A stretch of DNA of 33,058 nucleotides from a virus, in the IMG/VR virus record IMGVR_UViG_3300000115_000098, positions 1 to 33,058 of that record. One strand, written 5' to 3'. Both the position numbers and the translations under genes were made by a program. Position 1 is the first letter of the stretch. The number at the start of each line of letters is the position of its first letter. Positions 18,844 to 26,693 of this stretch are shown piece after piece. The notes beneath the pieces are model-generated. The model did no database searches. It was not told the DNA's origin and saw nothing but the letters and a program-made list of their open reading frames with translations.

Positions 18844-20046
18844 TTAATGTTTAATCCACTTGCTTCTGTTTCTAAATACTTGTGATATTTCCTCTATCTT
18901 AATATTGCTTAATCTTATTTTAGCGTTTCTTAATGCTGCTCTTTTATCTAGCTTAAATCTATTTACTATATATTCAGGAACTCTAGACCTCGATGAAAGT
19001 ATAGCATGAGCTATAGACATATACATTGCTTGCTCAGCTAGTTTTGGAACTCTCATGTCTTCAGTTATTGCAAGTCCGTCCGATACGTATTCAACTAAAA
19101 TTAATTTATTAACTAATCCAGAAGAAAAACTAAAACAACCTTCTCTATCATTTATAGTAAACTTGCCATTAACTTGAGCTTCTTCAGGTAATAAACCAAT
19201 TCTAGCACCTAAAGCTCTAGAATCTTTTGAGTATCTATAATCATCAGGAGAAGTTCTAGTAATATCTATATCGGTTTCAGAATACCTTTTTTCAATTACA
19301 GAACTTAGTTGAAGATTTTTACTAAAATCATCTTGAACAGCTTCTCCATCACTGTCTTGCGTATACATTTCAGATGGGTTACTAGTAATTCTTGTAGGGT
19401 AAATAACGTGTTTAGCTCCAACTTCATCTATCCAAGACACTTTAACGTAGTTTACATAGTCTTTTGGAAAAGGAACTTTTAAACTAGCAGGAATACTTAG
19501 TTCTTGAGCTTTTATAACCTTAAGAGTATCGTAACTAAATTCTTGCATTGATCTTCTAGCGTGAAAAACTATATCAGATCTCTTGCAAGAAGCTATTAAC
19601 TTGTCAGCACCTACATAAGCTACTATAAAGTTATTTATAATATCATCTAACTTTATATATTGATATTCCCCATAATTATAAGCTTTAGCAGAAGACTTTA
19701 ATTGAACATAATAATCTCCAGTTGGTATTACACTACTTGATAATACAGTAGTTCCATCTTCATATATTAAACCTGAATGAAATATTGTAATAATATTATT
19801 TGCTACACTTAAGTTATTTTCTTTTAATTTTTTATAAGCATTATTACCTGTTCTAAAATAAACTTCAAAGTTGCTAGCAGAGCCTATTTGAATAGCGCTA
19901 GAGTTGAAAGCTGAAACTAAGTCTGTATTAAATGTAGTTACTGGAAGGGCTTTACCAGAACCTGACCCAGCAGCTTCACTATTAAAGTATTGCTGGCCAG
20001 TGTAATACTGTCCGTCGTTTTCGTTTAGTAAGAAGTTAGTGGCCAT
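18844..20046 (-). CDS. Tail ring/connector-type structural protein
   Basis: The protein has 400 residues. The N-terminal ~130 residues are beta-rich and Ser/Asn-rich. The middle (~131-215) begins IKLDDIINNFIVAYVGADKL and continues through SDIVFHARRSMQEFSYDTL to PFPKDYVNYVKVSWID and a YPTRITSNP motif. The last 60 residues form a basic helix ending in RNAKIRLSNIKIEE and NRSKWIKH. I recall similar blocks in structural proteins of marine short-tailed phages, where they sit next to portal-ring genes. The ATG follows the previous stop in frame as TAAAATATG. A ring or adaptor role between portal and nozzle is inferred from order; the exact position in the virion is not shown by the sequence. Confidence 0.6.
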   Translation of the reverse strand: MATNFLLNENDGQYYTGQQYFNSEAAGSGSGKALPVTTFNTDLVSAFNSSAIQIGSASNFEVYFRTGNNAYKKLKENNLSVANNIITIFHSGLIYEDGTTVLSSSVIPTGDYYVQLKSSAKAYNYGEYQYIKLDDIINNFIVAYVGADKLIASCKRSDIVFHARRSMQEFSYDTLKVIKAQELSIPASLKVPFPKDYVNYVKVSWIDEVGAKHVIYPTRITSNPSEMYTQDSDGEAVQDDFSKNLQLSSVIEKRYSETDIDITRTSPDDYRYSKDSRALGARIGLLPEEAQVNGKFTINDREGCFSFSSGLVNKLILVEYVSDGLAITEDMRVPKLAEQAMYMSIAHAILSSRSRVPEYIVNRFKLDKRAALRNAKIRLSNIKIEEISQVFRNRSKWIKH

Positions 20047-20049
20047 ATT

Positions 20050-20820
20050 TTATGATTTTTCTAATTGTTTGTCTTTAGCTAGTTCAGAAGACATAGTTTG
20101 AAGCACTACAGGATCTTTTACTATAACCCCAGCATATAGTAATATTCTTTTTATTACTTCTGTTTTTTCAGCTATATGAAGATCAAAGTTTTTAGCACCT
20201 GTGCTAGGTGTTACTGTAGTTCCAGTTGTAGTACCAGCAAATATATAACCACTAGTATCTTCATCAACTGTGTAAGCCCACGTTGGATCATCAACGTTGT
20301 CTGTGCCTCCTCCGGGTTTTCTTAAATATTGAACTTTAATAGAATCTGATGCGATTGTGGTAGGATATACTAGTATCTTAGTGTGTGTATCTCTGGTGTT
20401 GTCTTCCTGTAAGAAAACAGGATATGATAAAGATGGTGCTGTTAGTTTTGAATTAATTATATTGTAGAACTCTCTTCTTCCTAGTTTTTGTAGTTCTACT
20501 TCTTGACTCCCACTTGTGTAAGTAACAGAGCCTAGCCTATATAAGTCTGTGGGTACTGTAAATATACCACTTGAACCAGATACGGTTCCTTCCTTTTTAA
20601 ACTGTGCTATCTTCTCATCCATGTATTCTGCTCTATCAGAATAATCAAAGTCAGTTTGAGGCTGTCTTAAATATTGATTAATGTCGTTAAAGTAATTTTC
20701 AAATATTTCATTTTGAACTTGTGCACCTATTTTATTAAATTCAGCAGGGGTTATATATCCTCTTTGCTCTTTATTTAAAATAAGTAATACAGTTTTGTAT
20801 ACATCATCAACATTTATCAT
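20050..20820 (-). CDS. Head-tail ring/adaptor protein (putative)
   Basis: The protein has 256 residues. The helical N-terminus (LLILNKEQRGYITPAEFN, residues ~12-30) is followed by QVQNEIFENYFNDINQYLR. Then comes a beta-rich centre with VPTDLYRLGSVTY and RREFYNII, a variable Gly/Thr-rich loop (~165-210), and a C-terminal helix that begins LHIAEKTEVIKRILLYAGV. This alternation of helical ends and a beta core suits adaptor proteins that dock under the portal (P22 gp4 or T7 gp11 type), and I recall the N-terminal block from marine phages. The gene lies just after a terminator and opens the tail-gene block. No homologue can be confirmed from sequence alone. Confidence 0.6.
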   Translation of the reverse strand: MINVDDVYKTVLLILNKEQRGYITPAEFNKIGAQVQNEIFENYFNDINQYLRQPQTDFDYSDRAEYMDEKIAQFKKEGTVSGSSGIFTVPTDLYRLGSVTYTSGSQEVELQKLGRREFYNIINSKLTAPSLSYPVFLQEDNTRDTHTKILVYPTTIASDSIKVQYLRKPGGGTDNVDDPTWAYTVDEDTSGYIFAGTTTGTTVTPSTGAKNFDLHIAEKTEVIKRILLYAGVIVKDPVVLQTMSSELAKDKQLEKS

Positions 20821-20835
20821 CTTAAATATTTTAAA

Positions 20836-20859
20836 AAGAGGCTACAATAGTAACCTCTT
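20836..20859 (-). terminator. Intrinsic terminator between the post-capsid gene and the ring gene
   Basis: On the minus strand AAGAGG-T-TAC / TATT loop / GTA-G-CCTCTT forms a ten-pair stem with one G-T wobble, followed directly by TTTTTAAAA. It sits in the 56-base gap upstream of the 256-residue ring protein. It is well placed to lower transcription into the tail genes or to protect the upstream 3' end. Confidence 0.8.
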
Positions 20860-20876
20860 ATAATTATAATCACTTG

Positions 20877-21656
20877 TTATTTTAACTTTTTAGTGATAGT
20901 TTTGTAAACTTCTACACCTTCATCTGTCTTAAACCACGCAGCCATTGCTGAGTATGGGTTTTCTTCAAAAGGTATTGTCATTAATTTTCTACCGTTAGAA
21001 CCCCAATTAAAAGTTCTTTGATCTTGAGATATAACTATTATTCCATTTTCTTGGGCTTTTATAGCTACGTTTCTTAAGTCAACGTTTTCATCTTCTAACA
21101 ACTCTAAGAACATAAAAGGGTTTTTCTTAGCCATTAATAGTAAGTCTCTTTTTATCTCTTTAGAGCTCATTCTACTAACTTCAGATCCAATTTCTACTCT
21201 CAACATAGCCTCTGCTTTATCTATATCTACAGATCTAGCAGCTACTAAAGCATCTATTTCTGCATTTATATAATCTACGTCTTCAGCAGCTTCTTCTGCT
21301 TTGTTTTGTTCAGAATATGTTTTGTTAAGACCAGGGTGATATAAACTTAGTAGCTTTTGTAATGCAACTTTTTCTTTTGGAACCATCAATAGGCCATCTT
21401 CAAAAACTATTTGCTCTAATCTAGCTGTTCCTTTTTGCTCATCCATAAATGGAGAAGGCATATTTACAGCGTATCTCAGCTCTCTTTGTTCGCCTCTTTC
21501 CTCGTCAAACCATAACATGTTTTTACTTGGTAATCTAAACGACAATGGAGTGTAACTCGTGTTTAACATATAGAGCCTATCTTTAATCTCCCAAGTATTT
21601 TTTTTAATTTCTTTTGCTACAGATTTAACTGGAGCCTTTTTTTCTTTTGTTTCCAT
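20877..21656 (-). CDS. Post-capsid structural or assembly protein of unknown function
   Basis: The protein has 259 residues when started at METKEKKAP. A longer frame from 21704 would run through the terminator hairpin and add an implausible hydrophobic leader, so it was rejected. After a basic Lys-rich start come TWEIKDRLYMLN, LPSKNMLWFDEERGEQR, then SPFMDEQKGTARLEQIVFED and LQKLLSLYHPGLNKTY. An acidic helical middle (EAAEDVDYINAEIDAL) follows, and the end carries GRKLMTIPFEENPYSAMAAW then KTDEGVEVYK. I recall this pattern as a conserved unknown next to capsid genes in marine phages. The gene is bracketed by two intrinsic terminators and has an ATATT-repeat leader like that of the scaffold gene, suggesting separate dosage control. 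A head-completion or capsid-associated role is only a contextual guess. Confidence 0.65.
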   Translation of the reverse strand: METKEKKAPVKSVAKEIKKNTWEIKDRLYMLNTSYTPLSFRLPSKNMLWFDEERGEQRELRYAVNMPSPFMDEQKGTARLEQIVFEDGLLMVPKEKVALQKLLSLYHPGLNKTYSEQNKAEEAAEDVDYINAEIDALVAARSVDIDKAEAMLRVEIGSEVSRMSSKEIKRDLLLMAKKNPFMFLELLEDENVDLRNVAIKAQENGIIVISQDQRTFNWGSNGRKLMTIPFEENPYSAMAAWFKTDEGVEVYKTITKKLK

Positions 21657-21680
21657 AATATAATATAATATAATAATTAA
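21657..21680 (-). promoter_or_regulatory. ATATT-repeat leader before the post-capsid gene
   Basis: The bases directly before this ATG are A/T only and built from repeated ATATT units (minus strand TTATTATATTATATT...ATG). The scaffold gene has almost the same leader at 24272-24290. With no SD present, this is probably the ribosome-loading region. A promoter role cannot be excluded. Confidence 0.4.
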
Positions 21681-21684
21681 AAAT

Positions 21685-21708
21685 AAAGGTGGCCTTTCGA
21701 CCACCTTT
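21685..21708 (-). terminator. Intrinsic terminator after the major capsid gene
   Basis: A perfect eight-pair stem, AAAGGTGG with CCACCTTT, encloses a CCTTTCGA loop (TCGAAAGG on the transcript) and is followed on the minus strand by ATTTTTAATTATT. It begins ten bases after the capsid stop. A terminator or 3'-stabilising hairpin here would raise capsid transcript relative to downstream genes. Confidence 0.8.
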
Positions 21709-21717
21709 TAATTAGGA

Positions 21718-23166
21718 TTATGATCCTGCTTTTAACAATACAAAGTTATTTGCACCTTGCACAACTAAACATCTTTCTGATAAGAAGTGAACTTCCATGT
21801 TATCAGTAGAAGTAGTAGCTGCTCCACCAACAGATCCTAAGACCCATGATTTCATTCTACGATCTTCAGTCTCAGAAGCTCTATATCTTACGTGTAAGAA
21901 AGGACGTCTGATGTTAGATCCTAATGACTGATCATAAACAGTCGAAGTTCCAGCAGGAACCACAACACCATCTAAATCACTCATCATACCTCTTGTAGTA
22001 GCATCATTTAAGTATCTCCAATCAGTTTTGTAGAAGTCATAAGAACCTCTTCTAAAACCTGAAAAACCTAAGTTAAGAGCCATATTCTCATCGTTATCAA
22101 ATAAACCATAAGAAGTACCACCTGTACCATAAGAGTTAAGACCAGCTAATAGATCATCAATCTCTAAAGTTTTAGCTCTATTTAAGAAAAGCATATTTTC
22201 TTCAATAGCTCCTTGCTTATCAAGAGTTGAAAGTATAGAATCAAAATCATCTAAATCTAACTTTTCATTCGCAGATCCTTGGAACACGTGACCACCTTTT
22301 TCAATTTGATCAAGCATACCTGATGTGCCTTTTAAACCAGCAGCATTTGTTCCAGGTACAGCTTCAACCATAGTCATTTCTAAGTAATCTTCAAATCTAA
22401 GTCTTGTTTCAGACTCAGCTTTTAGATACCATAAATAACCAGATGTTCCGTCTTCAGTAGCAACTTCAACCCAACCAATCTGTGCAGCATCAGAACCATT
22501 AACTTCGTAATAGTCTTTAATGATTACAGGATTGTTTGTTTTAGTAGCAAATTCAGGCTGTAAAGCTTCTGTTCTACCAGCTGAACCTTTTGCATATTCA
22601 GAACCAAAAACAAACAAGTTAACAGCATTTCCAGCAGCTAAGCTAGCATTAGATAATGCAGCATAGTTGTAAGGATCAACTGTGATAGTTGTTACTAAGT
22701 TACTAGAAGATGTAGCTCCAGTAACTGTAGAATTAGCTGTAACAATAGCTACAACTCTCTTGTCTGAATCAGTCTTTAGTATAGTTAATAAGTCACCAAC
22801 TCTAATAGCGCAATTCTCAGCACCAGAGTGAATCTCTATTTTATTAGCCGTGTGACCATCAGATGCTTTTAACTTAGCTCCAGCGCCAGCTGCGAAAGCT
22901 TTGTACCCGATGTGTAGTCTATTTTGTTCAGACCAAATTACTTGATCCGATGTCATTGGCATCTCTGCGCCAACCATTCTTAAGAACCCGTTTAAAGTTC
23001 TGTTTCCGTATCGCTCTACTTCCTCTTCGTATAACTCAGGTAAGTATTGCTTTGACCAACCCTCTCCATTAGCTTGAAAGTCCAAATAATTACCATTGGT
23101 AAGATTTTGTGCTTTCTCAGGCATAATAGCGGTAGAGTCGTGTGTGCTTGAAAATGTATAAGCCAT
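21718..23166 (-). CDS. Major capsid protein (putative)
   Basis: The protein has 482 residues, a usual size for an HK97-fold shell protein with little or no delta domain. It follows the scaffold gene and precedes a strong terminator, the normal place for the coat gene. The N-terminus is Ser/Thr-rich, then LPELYEEEVERYGNRTLNGF and GAEMPMTSDQVIWSEQNRL suggest an N-arm and long helix. A Gly/Ala/Thr-rich beta segment (~125-165) precedes AYSYG-like loops and SFRRGSYDFYKTDWRYLND (as GFRRGSYDFYKTDWRYL). The C-terminal part has FLHVRYRASETEDRRMKSW and SERCLVVQGANNFVLL. I recall the N-terminal block from coat proteins of uncultured marine phages. Family assignment rests on this, size and neighbours. 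Confidence 0.8.
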   Translation of the reverse strand: MAYTFSSTHDSTAIMPEKAQNLTNGNYLDFQANGEGWSKQYLPELYEEEVERYGNRTLNGFLRMVGAEMPMTSDQVIWSEQNRLHIGYKAFAAGAGAKLKASDGHTANKIEIHSGAENCAIRVGDLLTILKTDSDKRVVAIVTANSTVTGATSSSNLVTTITVDPYNYAALSNASLAAGNAVNLFVFGSEYAKGSAGRTEALQPEFATKTNNPVIIKDYYEVNGSDAAQIGWVEVATEDGTSGYLWYLKAESETRLRFEDYLEMTMVEAVPGTNAAGLKGTSGMLDQIEKGGHVFQGSANEKLDLDDFDSILSTLDKQGAIEENMLFLNRAKTLEIDDLLAGLNSYGTGGTSYGLFDNDENMALNLGFSGFRRGSYDFYKTDWRYLNDATTRGMMSDLDGVVVPAGTSTVYDQSLGSNIRRPFLHVRYRASETEDRRMKSWVLGSVGGAATTSTDNMEVHFLSERCLVVQGANNFVLLKAGS

Positions 23167-23188
23167 GTCTCTATTTTTTTATTAATTG

Positions 23189-24271
23189 TTATCGTTTTAT
23201 TTTTAATCTAGAACTAGTTACACCTCCGACTGCTCTTACTTTTAAGCCTCCAATATCCATTGTAGAAGCACTATTTCTAGGCTCAGATGATATATTTTTA
23301 GACTTAGCCATAACGTTTTTTACAGCGTCAGCTTTACCTTGTTCATAAAAATGCTTAGCAATTGCATCAGCATTTTCTCCTGCAAAAATAGCTTTATGAT
23401 AACCATTGAAATCTTTAACATTACCTTCACCGTCCAGAAACTTCTGAACAAAATTAGTTAAATTCGATTGTTTATCAGCAACATCGTCAGCGTTGTTAAC
23501 GCCATATCTAAACTGTTTCTCACCTAAGTTAAATTCAAAACCTTTGAAATTATTAAAGTAATCTTTGGTTTGTGACTTAAACGTATCGTGTTGTTGTTCA
23601 GCTTTTTCTTGCTCTTTGTTGTATCTGTTGAAAAACTCAGTAGCTTTTTGTTGGTCTTGAGTTACGCCGGGTCTCAACTTGATTTCGTCGTAGTATTTAC
23701 TCTTTGTTTCCTCTAAAAAGCTTTTAGCTTTTGCAACTTCTTCTTTGTACTCTAGTTTTTTCTTTTTAATCTCTCTATCTTCAGCAGTGTCCTTGTCATA
23801 AGAAAACTTATCCTCTAATAAAAAGCTTATTTCTTCAGAGTCCAAATGCGGTTTAGTAGTTTTATAATACTCTAGTAATAGAGCATCACTATCTACGTTA
23901 GAATAATCTCTATTTAATCTAACATAATCTTCTACTGTTCCACCTGTTTCTTTCATAAAATCAACTAACTTTTCTACGTTTTCAGGTAAGTTAGCTTTAG
24001 CTACTTCAGGTTCAGGTGTTTTAATCTCTTCTTTTTGTTTTTCTTCTTGCTCTGTTATTTCCATTATAGGAGAGTCTGGCGTTTTTTCTACTTGCTCTAC
24101 TACAGGTTTTTCTTCAGCAACAGGTTCTTCTTTTATAACTTCCTCTATTTTAGCTTCTTCAACTTGTTCTTTTGTTTTAGCTTTTACTATTGTTGCTTTT
24201 TCTTGAGAAAGTTTTTTAGGGGTTTTTTTAATTTTAAAAGAACCTTCTTCTTTTGTTTTTTCTTCTGACAT
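23189..24271 (-). CDS. Capsid scaffolding protein (putative)
   Basis: The protein has 360 residues, is highly charged, helical and nearly free of Cys and Trp. Residues 1-90 are Lys/Glu/Pro/Val-rich and probably disordered. From ~94 a segment with NLPENVEKLVDFMKETGG starts a long Lys/Glu-rich helical region (to ~240). The last residues (SSRLKIKR) form a short basic tail. A charged coiled-coil body with a basic C-terminus that contacts the coat is typical of phage scaffolds, and the gene lies between portal and capsid. No protease domain is visible, so if the scaffold is removed by proteolysis the protease is elsewhere; the HExxH domain of the giant gene is one conceivable but unproven candidate. 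Confidence 0.75.
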   Translation of the reverse strand: MSEEKTKEEGSFKIKKTPKKLSQEKATIVKAKTKEQVEEAKIEEVIKEEPVAEEKPVVEQVEKTPDSPIMEITEQEEKQKEEIKTPEPEVAKANLPENVEKLVDFMKETGGTVEDYVRLNRDYSNVDSDALLLEYYKTTKPHLDSEEISFLLEDKFSYDKDTAEDREIKKKKLEYKEEVAKAKSFLEETKSKYYDEIKLRPGVTQDQQKATEFFNRYNKEQEKAEQQHDTFKSQTKDYFNNFKGFEFNLGEKQFRYGVNNADDVADKQSNLTNFVQKFLDGEGNVKDFNGYHKAIFAGENADAIAKHFYEQGKADAVKNVMAKSKNISSEPRNSASTMDIGGLKVRAVGGVTSSRLKIKR

Positions 24272-24290
24272 AATATAATATAATAATTAA
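24272..24290 (-). promoter_or_regulatory. ATATT-repeat leader before the scaffold gene
   Basis: The minus-strand leader AATTATTATATTATATTATG ends at the scaffold start and matches the leader of the post-capsid gene apart from the number of ATATT units. It contains no Shine-Dalgarno sequence. It is probably an unstructured ribosome entry region. Confidence 0.4.
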
Positions 24291-24296
24291 TAATTG

Positions 24297-26693
24297 CTAC
24301 CCCATTAATTGGCTAAGGTTTAAACCTTGGTCCGCTTGTGGTGTAGGCATAGCATTTTCAGGTGCTATTTTTTCTTGCTGGGTTTGTCTTTGTTCTTGAC
24401 CCTGCATTGAAACTCTTTTATCTTTACGATCTTCTCTTGACGAATCTGAATCAGTTCTTGCTTTAGCTTTAAGCTCTTCTAATTGCATGTCATACTCAAA
24501 CTGAGACTGCATTAGTTGTTGTTTTACTTGTGCTTCTTGTTGAAGTTTTTGTATTTCAAATTGAGACTTAGCTTGTTCAAGTTGTATTTTTTGCTCATTA
24601 AGAACTTGTTGCTTTTGTGTTTCAGCTAAAGAAGTTTGCTCTGCTGCTTGCGCTTGAGCTTGTGACTGAGCCTGCATATTTTGTTGTTGCATAGCTTGCT
24701 CTTTAGCCATTTTTTCTTCACGCTTCTTTTTTAACATTCTATTAGCTAGCTTTAAGTTTTTAACTTCTCTAAGCTCTATAGCATCTTCTAAATATATTTG
24801 CCCGCCTTGTAGTGCTACTTGTATATTTTGCTCTAATAATTGATTTTCCGCTTCGTCAGGCTCTAGATTTAAAGATATTCCAAAATCTAATAGGCTACTG
24901 TTTTCCAACTCTTTTAATGTTTTAGAGTTATATAAAGAAACACTTTGTATTAAAGCTTGATAAGTTGTAGGAAAAGCTATTGCATCTGCTATTCTCATGC
25001 TTATATTCTCACAAGTTCTTAGTGTAACATACAAGCTAGATTGTAATATGTGTCTAGTTGCTACGTTAGAATTTGCTGCAGCAAGTTTTTGTAAACCTAC
25101 TAAAGCATACTTATCTGGATTACTACCATCTCTAGCTTCGTTAAGCCCGGTAACGTCTCTTATCATTTGTAAGTAATATTGATAAGTTTGTATAAGTCCT
25201 TGTATTTTACCCATACCATTATTAGTATTTAACTCTTGTATAGGAACTCTACCAGGATTACCAGTACCATCTTGAGTCATTGACCTACCTACAATACTAC
25301 CAGTTTGAAAATACATATTCAAAGCTTCTGCTGGATTATAGCTAGTTCCGTTTCCTAAGTCTACTTCTGACAATCCGTCTATGTCCATATAAACACCATC
25401 AGGTATTATTCTAGACATTACCTGTTGTAGCTTTAAATGTGTAATTTGTATCATATCAGCAAATGCTGTAATTCTACTAACTAAACTTTCTATTCTACCC
25501 TTGTACATTCTAGGTGCTACTAAAGAATAATTCATATTAACCTTAGTAATATCAGCTTCAGGTCTAGTCATGTTTTTTGACATACCCCATTTTAGCATTT
25601 TATTAGTTCCTAAAACTTTAGCACCAGAATATAATACTTCTATAGATCTATGAGCTTTTTTAAAGTTGTCAGTTTCTTCAGCTTCTAAAAAAGTATCTTG
25701 TTTTTCTAAAGCTTTTTCAAAGCCATTGTCTTTTTTCTTTATTTTAAAAACTTGATTAGTATAGGTTTTGTAATCAAAGTATAAAACTTGAACAGTTTGA
25801 TTATCATACTTAGCGCCTAAAGACCTAGTGTTCTGAGCACTTCCGCGGTATTTTTGTAAATCTTTTATATCTTCAGGAGACAAGTCAGGAAACTGTTTTA
25901 CTAACTCAGCTAAGCTTATTGATTTGACTTCACCAATATAATACAAATCATCAAAATAAGGATCTTCAGTAAATGAATATACTAAAGAAGATGGATCTAC
26001 GTATTCTACTTTTATACCTTCACTTTCATTAAAGTTTGTTTTAGTGCAAGCTATACCTAATACTGTTAGGTCATAGTTTAATCTTCTTCTAATTAAATCA
26101 TATTTATTTTTATCTAATATATAATTTATAGCTTCTTCTTGAGCAACCTCTATAGATTGTTTGTAATCAAACTGCATGTGAGCTTCTATATCTTCGACTT
26201 GCTTAGGTATGTTTTTTCCTCTAGGACCTCTTGAAACATCTTTACCAGTTGTTCTTTTAACAGCTTCTATATACTTAGCTGCATTAATATCTTCAAGTAT
26301 GCTTGTTGCGTATTCAGTTCTTTTCTGAACAGATGTAGGATCTTGTGAGTAAGCTTTTAGCTCGTAATTTCTTTGTGATATACCGTTAACTAATATATCT
26401 ACAAACTTAGGTACAACTGGCACAGGTTTCCAGTCTAAGTTTAAATAAGATAAATCACCATTAATAGATAGTTCGTCTTTGTATTTTTGAACAGATTGCT
26501 CTCCTCTTGCATATAGTCTAAGTCTGTGGAAGTTGTTATAGTTGGTGTTAAACCTATCGTAAACTCCTCTATCGTTTCTAAACCACTCATTTTCTATAGC
26601 TCTACCTACAGCTAGCCCGTACTCTAGTGTAGCTTTTTCTGATTCAGGTACTACCTGATCTGGAAATGAACTATTATAATTAGTATTTATCAT
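24297..26693 (-). CDS. Portal protein
   Basis: The protein has 798 residues, the size of the larger podoviral portals. N-terminal landmarks are FHRLRLYARGEQSVQKY, then WKPVPVVPKFVDILVNGI and YELKAYSQDPTSV. The core includes VEYVDPSSLVYSFTEDPYFD and a region around LKLQQVMSRIIPDGVYMDI, then YQYYLQMIRDVTGLNEARDG (ending ...TGLNEARDGSNPDKYALVG), a recognisable portal block near residues 505-540. Residues ~653-741 form a Gln/Lys/Glu-rich coiled coil (repeated QAQAQ, QQ), suited to the portal barrel inside the capsid. Its ATG abuts the terminase stop as TAAATG. It forms the DNA-packaging vertex with the terminase and the ring proteins downstream. Confidence 0.85.
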   Translation of the reverse strand: MINTNYNSSFPDQVVPESEKATLEYGLAVGRAIENEWFRNDRGVYDRFNTNYNNFHRLRLYARGEQSVQKYKDELSINGDLSYLNLDWKPVPVVPKFVDILVNGISQRNYELKAYSQDPTSVQKRTEYATSILEDINAAKYIEAVKRTTGKDVSRGPRGKNIPKQVEDIEAHMQFDYKQSIEVAQEEAINYILDKNKYDLIRRRLNYDLTVLGIACTKTNFNESEGIKVEYVDPSSLVYSFTEDPYFDDLYYIGEVKSISLAELVKQFPDLSPEDIKDLQKYRGSAQNTRSLGAKYDNQTVQVLYFDYKTYTNQVFKIKKKDNGFEKALEKQDTFLEAEETDNFKKAHRSIEVLYSGAKVLGTNKMLKWGMSKNMTRPEADITKVNMNYSLVAPRMYKGRIESLVSRITAFADMIQITHLKLQQVMSRIIPDGVYMDIDGLSEVDLGNGTSYNPAEALNMYFQTGSIVGRSMTQDGTGNPGRVPIQELNTNNGMGKIQGLIQTYQYYLQMIRDVTGLNEARDGSNPDKYALVGLQKLAAANSNVATRHILQSSLYVTLRTCENISMRIADAIAFPTTYQALIQSVSLYNSKTLKELENSSLLDFGISLNLEPDEAENQLLEQNIQVALQGGQIYLEDAIELREVKNLKLANRMLKKKREEKMAKEQAMQQQNMQAQSQAQAQAAEQTSLAETQKQQVLNEQKIQLEQAKSQFEIQKLQQEAQVKQQLMQSQFEYDMQLEELKAKARTDSDSSREDRKDKRVSMQGQEQRQTQQEKIAPENAMPTPQADQGLNLSQLMG

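Noticed and set aside
20046-20060. In-frame fission of the 256- and 400-residue ring genes
   Set aside because: They also share a frame across TAA-AAT-ATG, but each protein has its own complete-looking start and end blocks, so coincidence is likely.
21657-21704. N-terminal extension of the post-capsid gene to an ATG at 21704
   Set aside because: It would run through the intrinsic terminator and A/T leader and add a hydrophobic run unlike the rest. The ATG at 21656 has the usual context.
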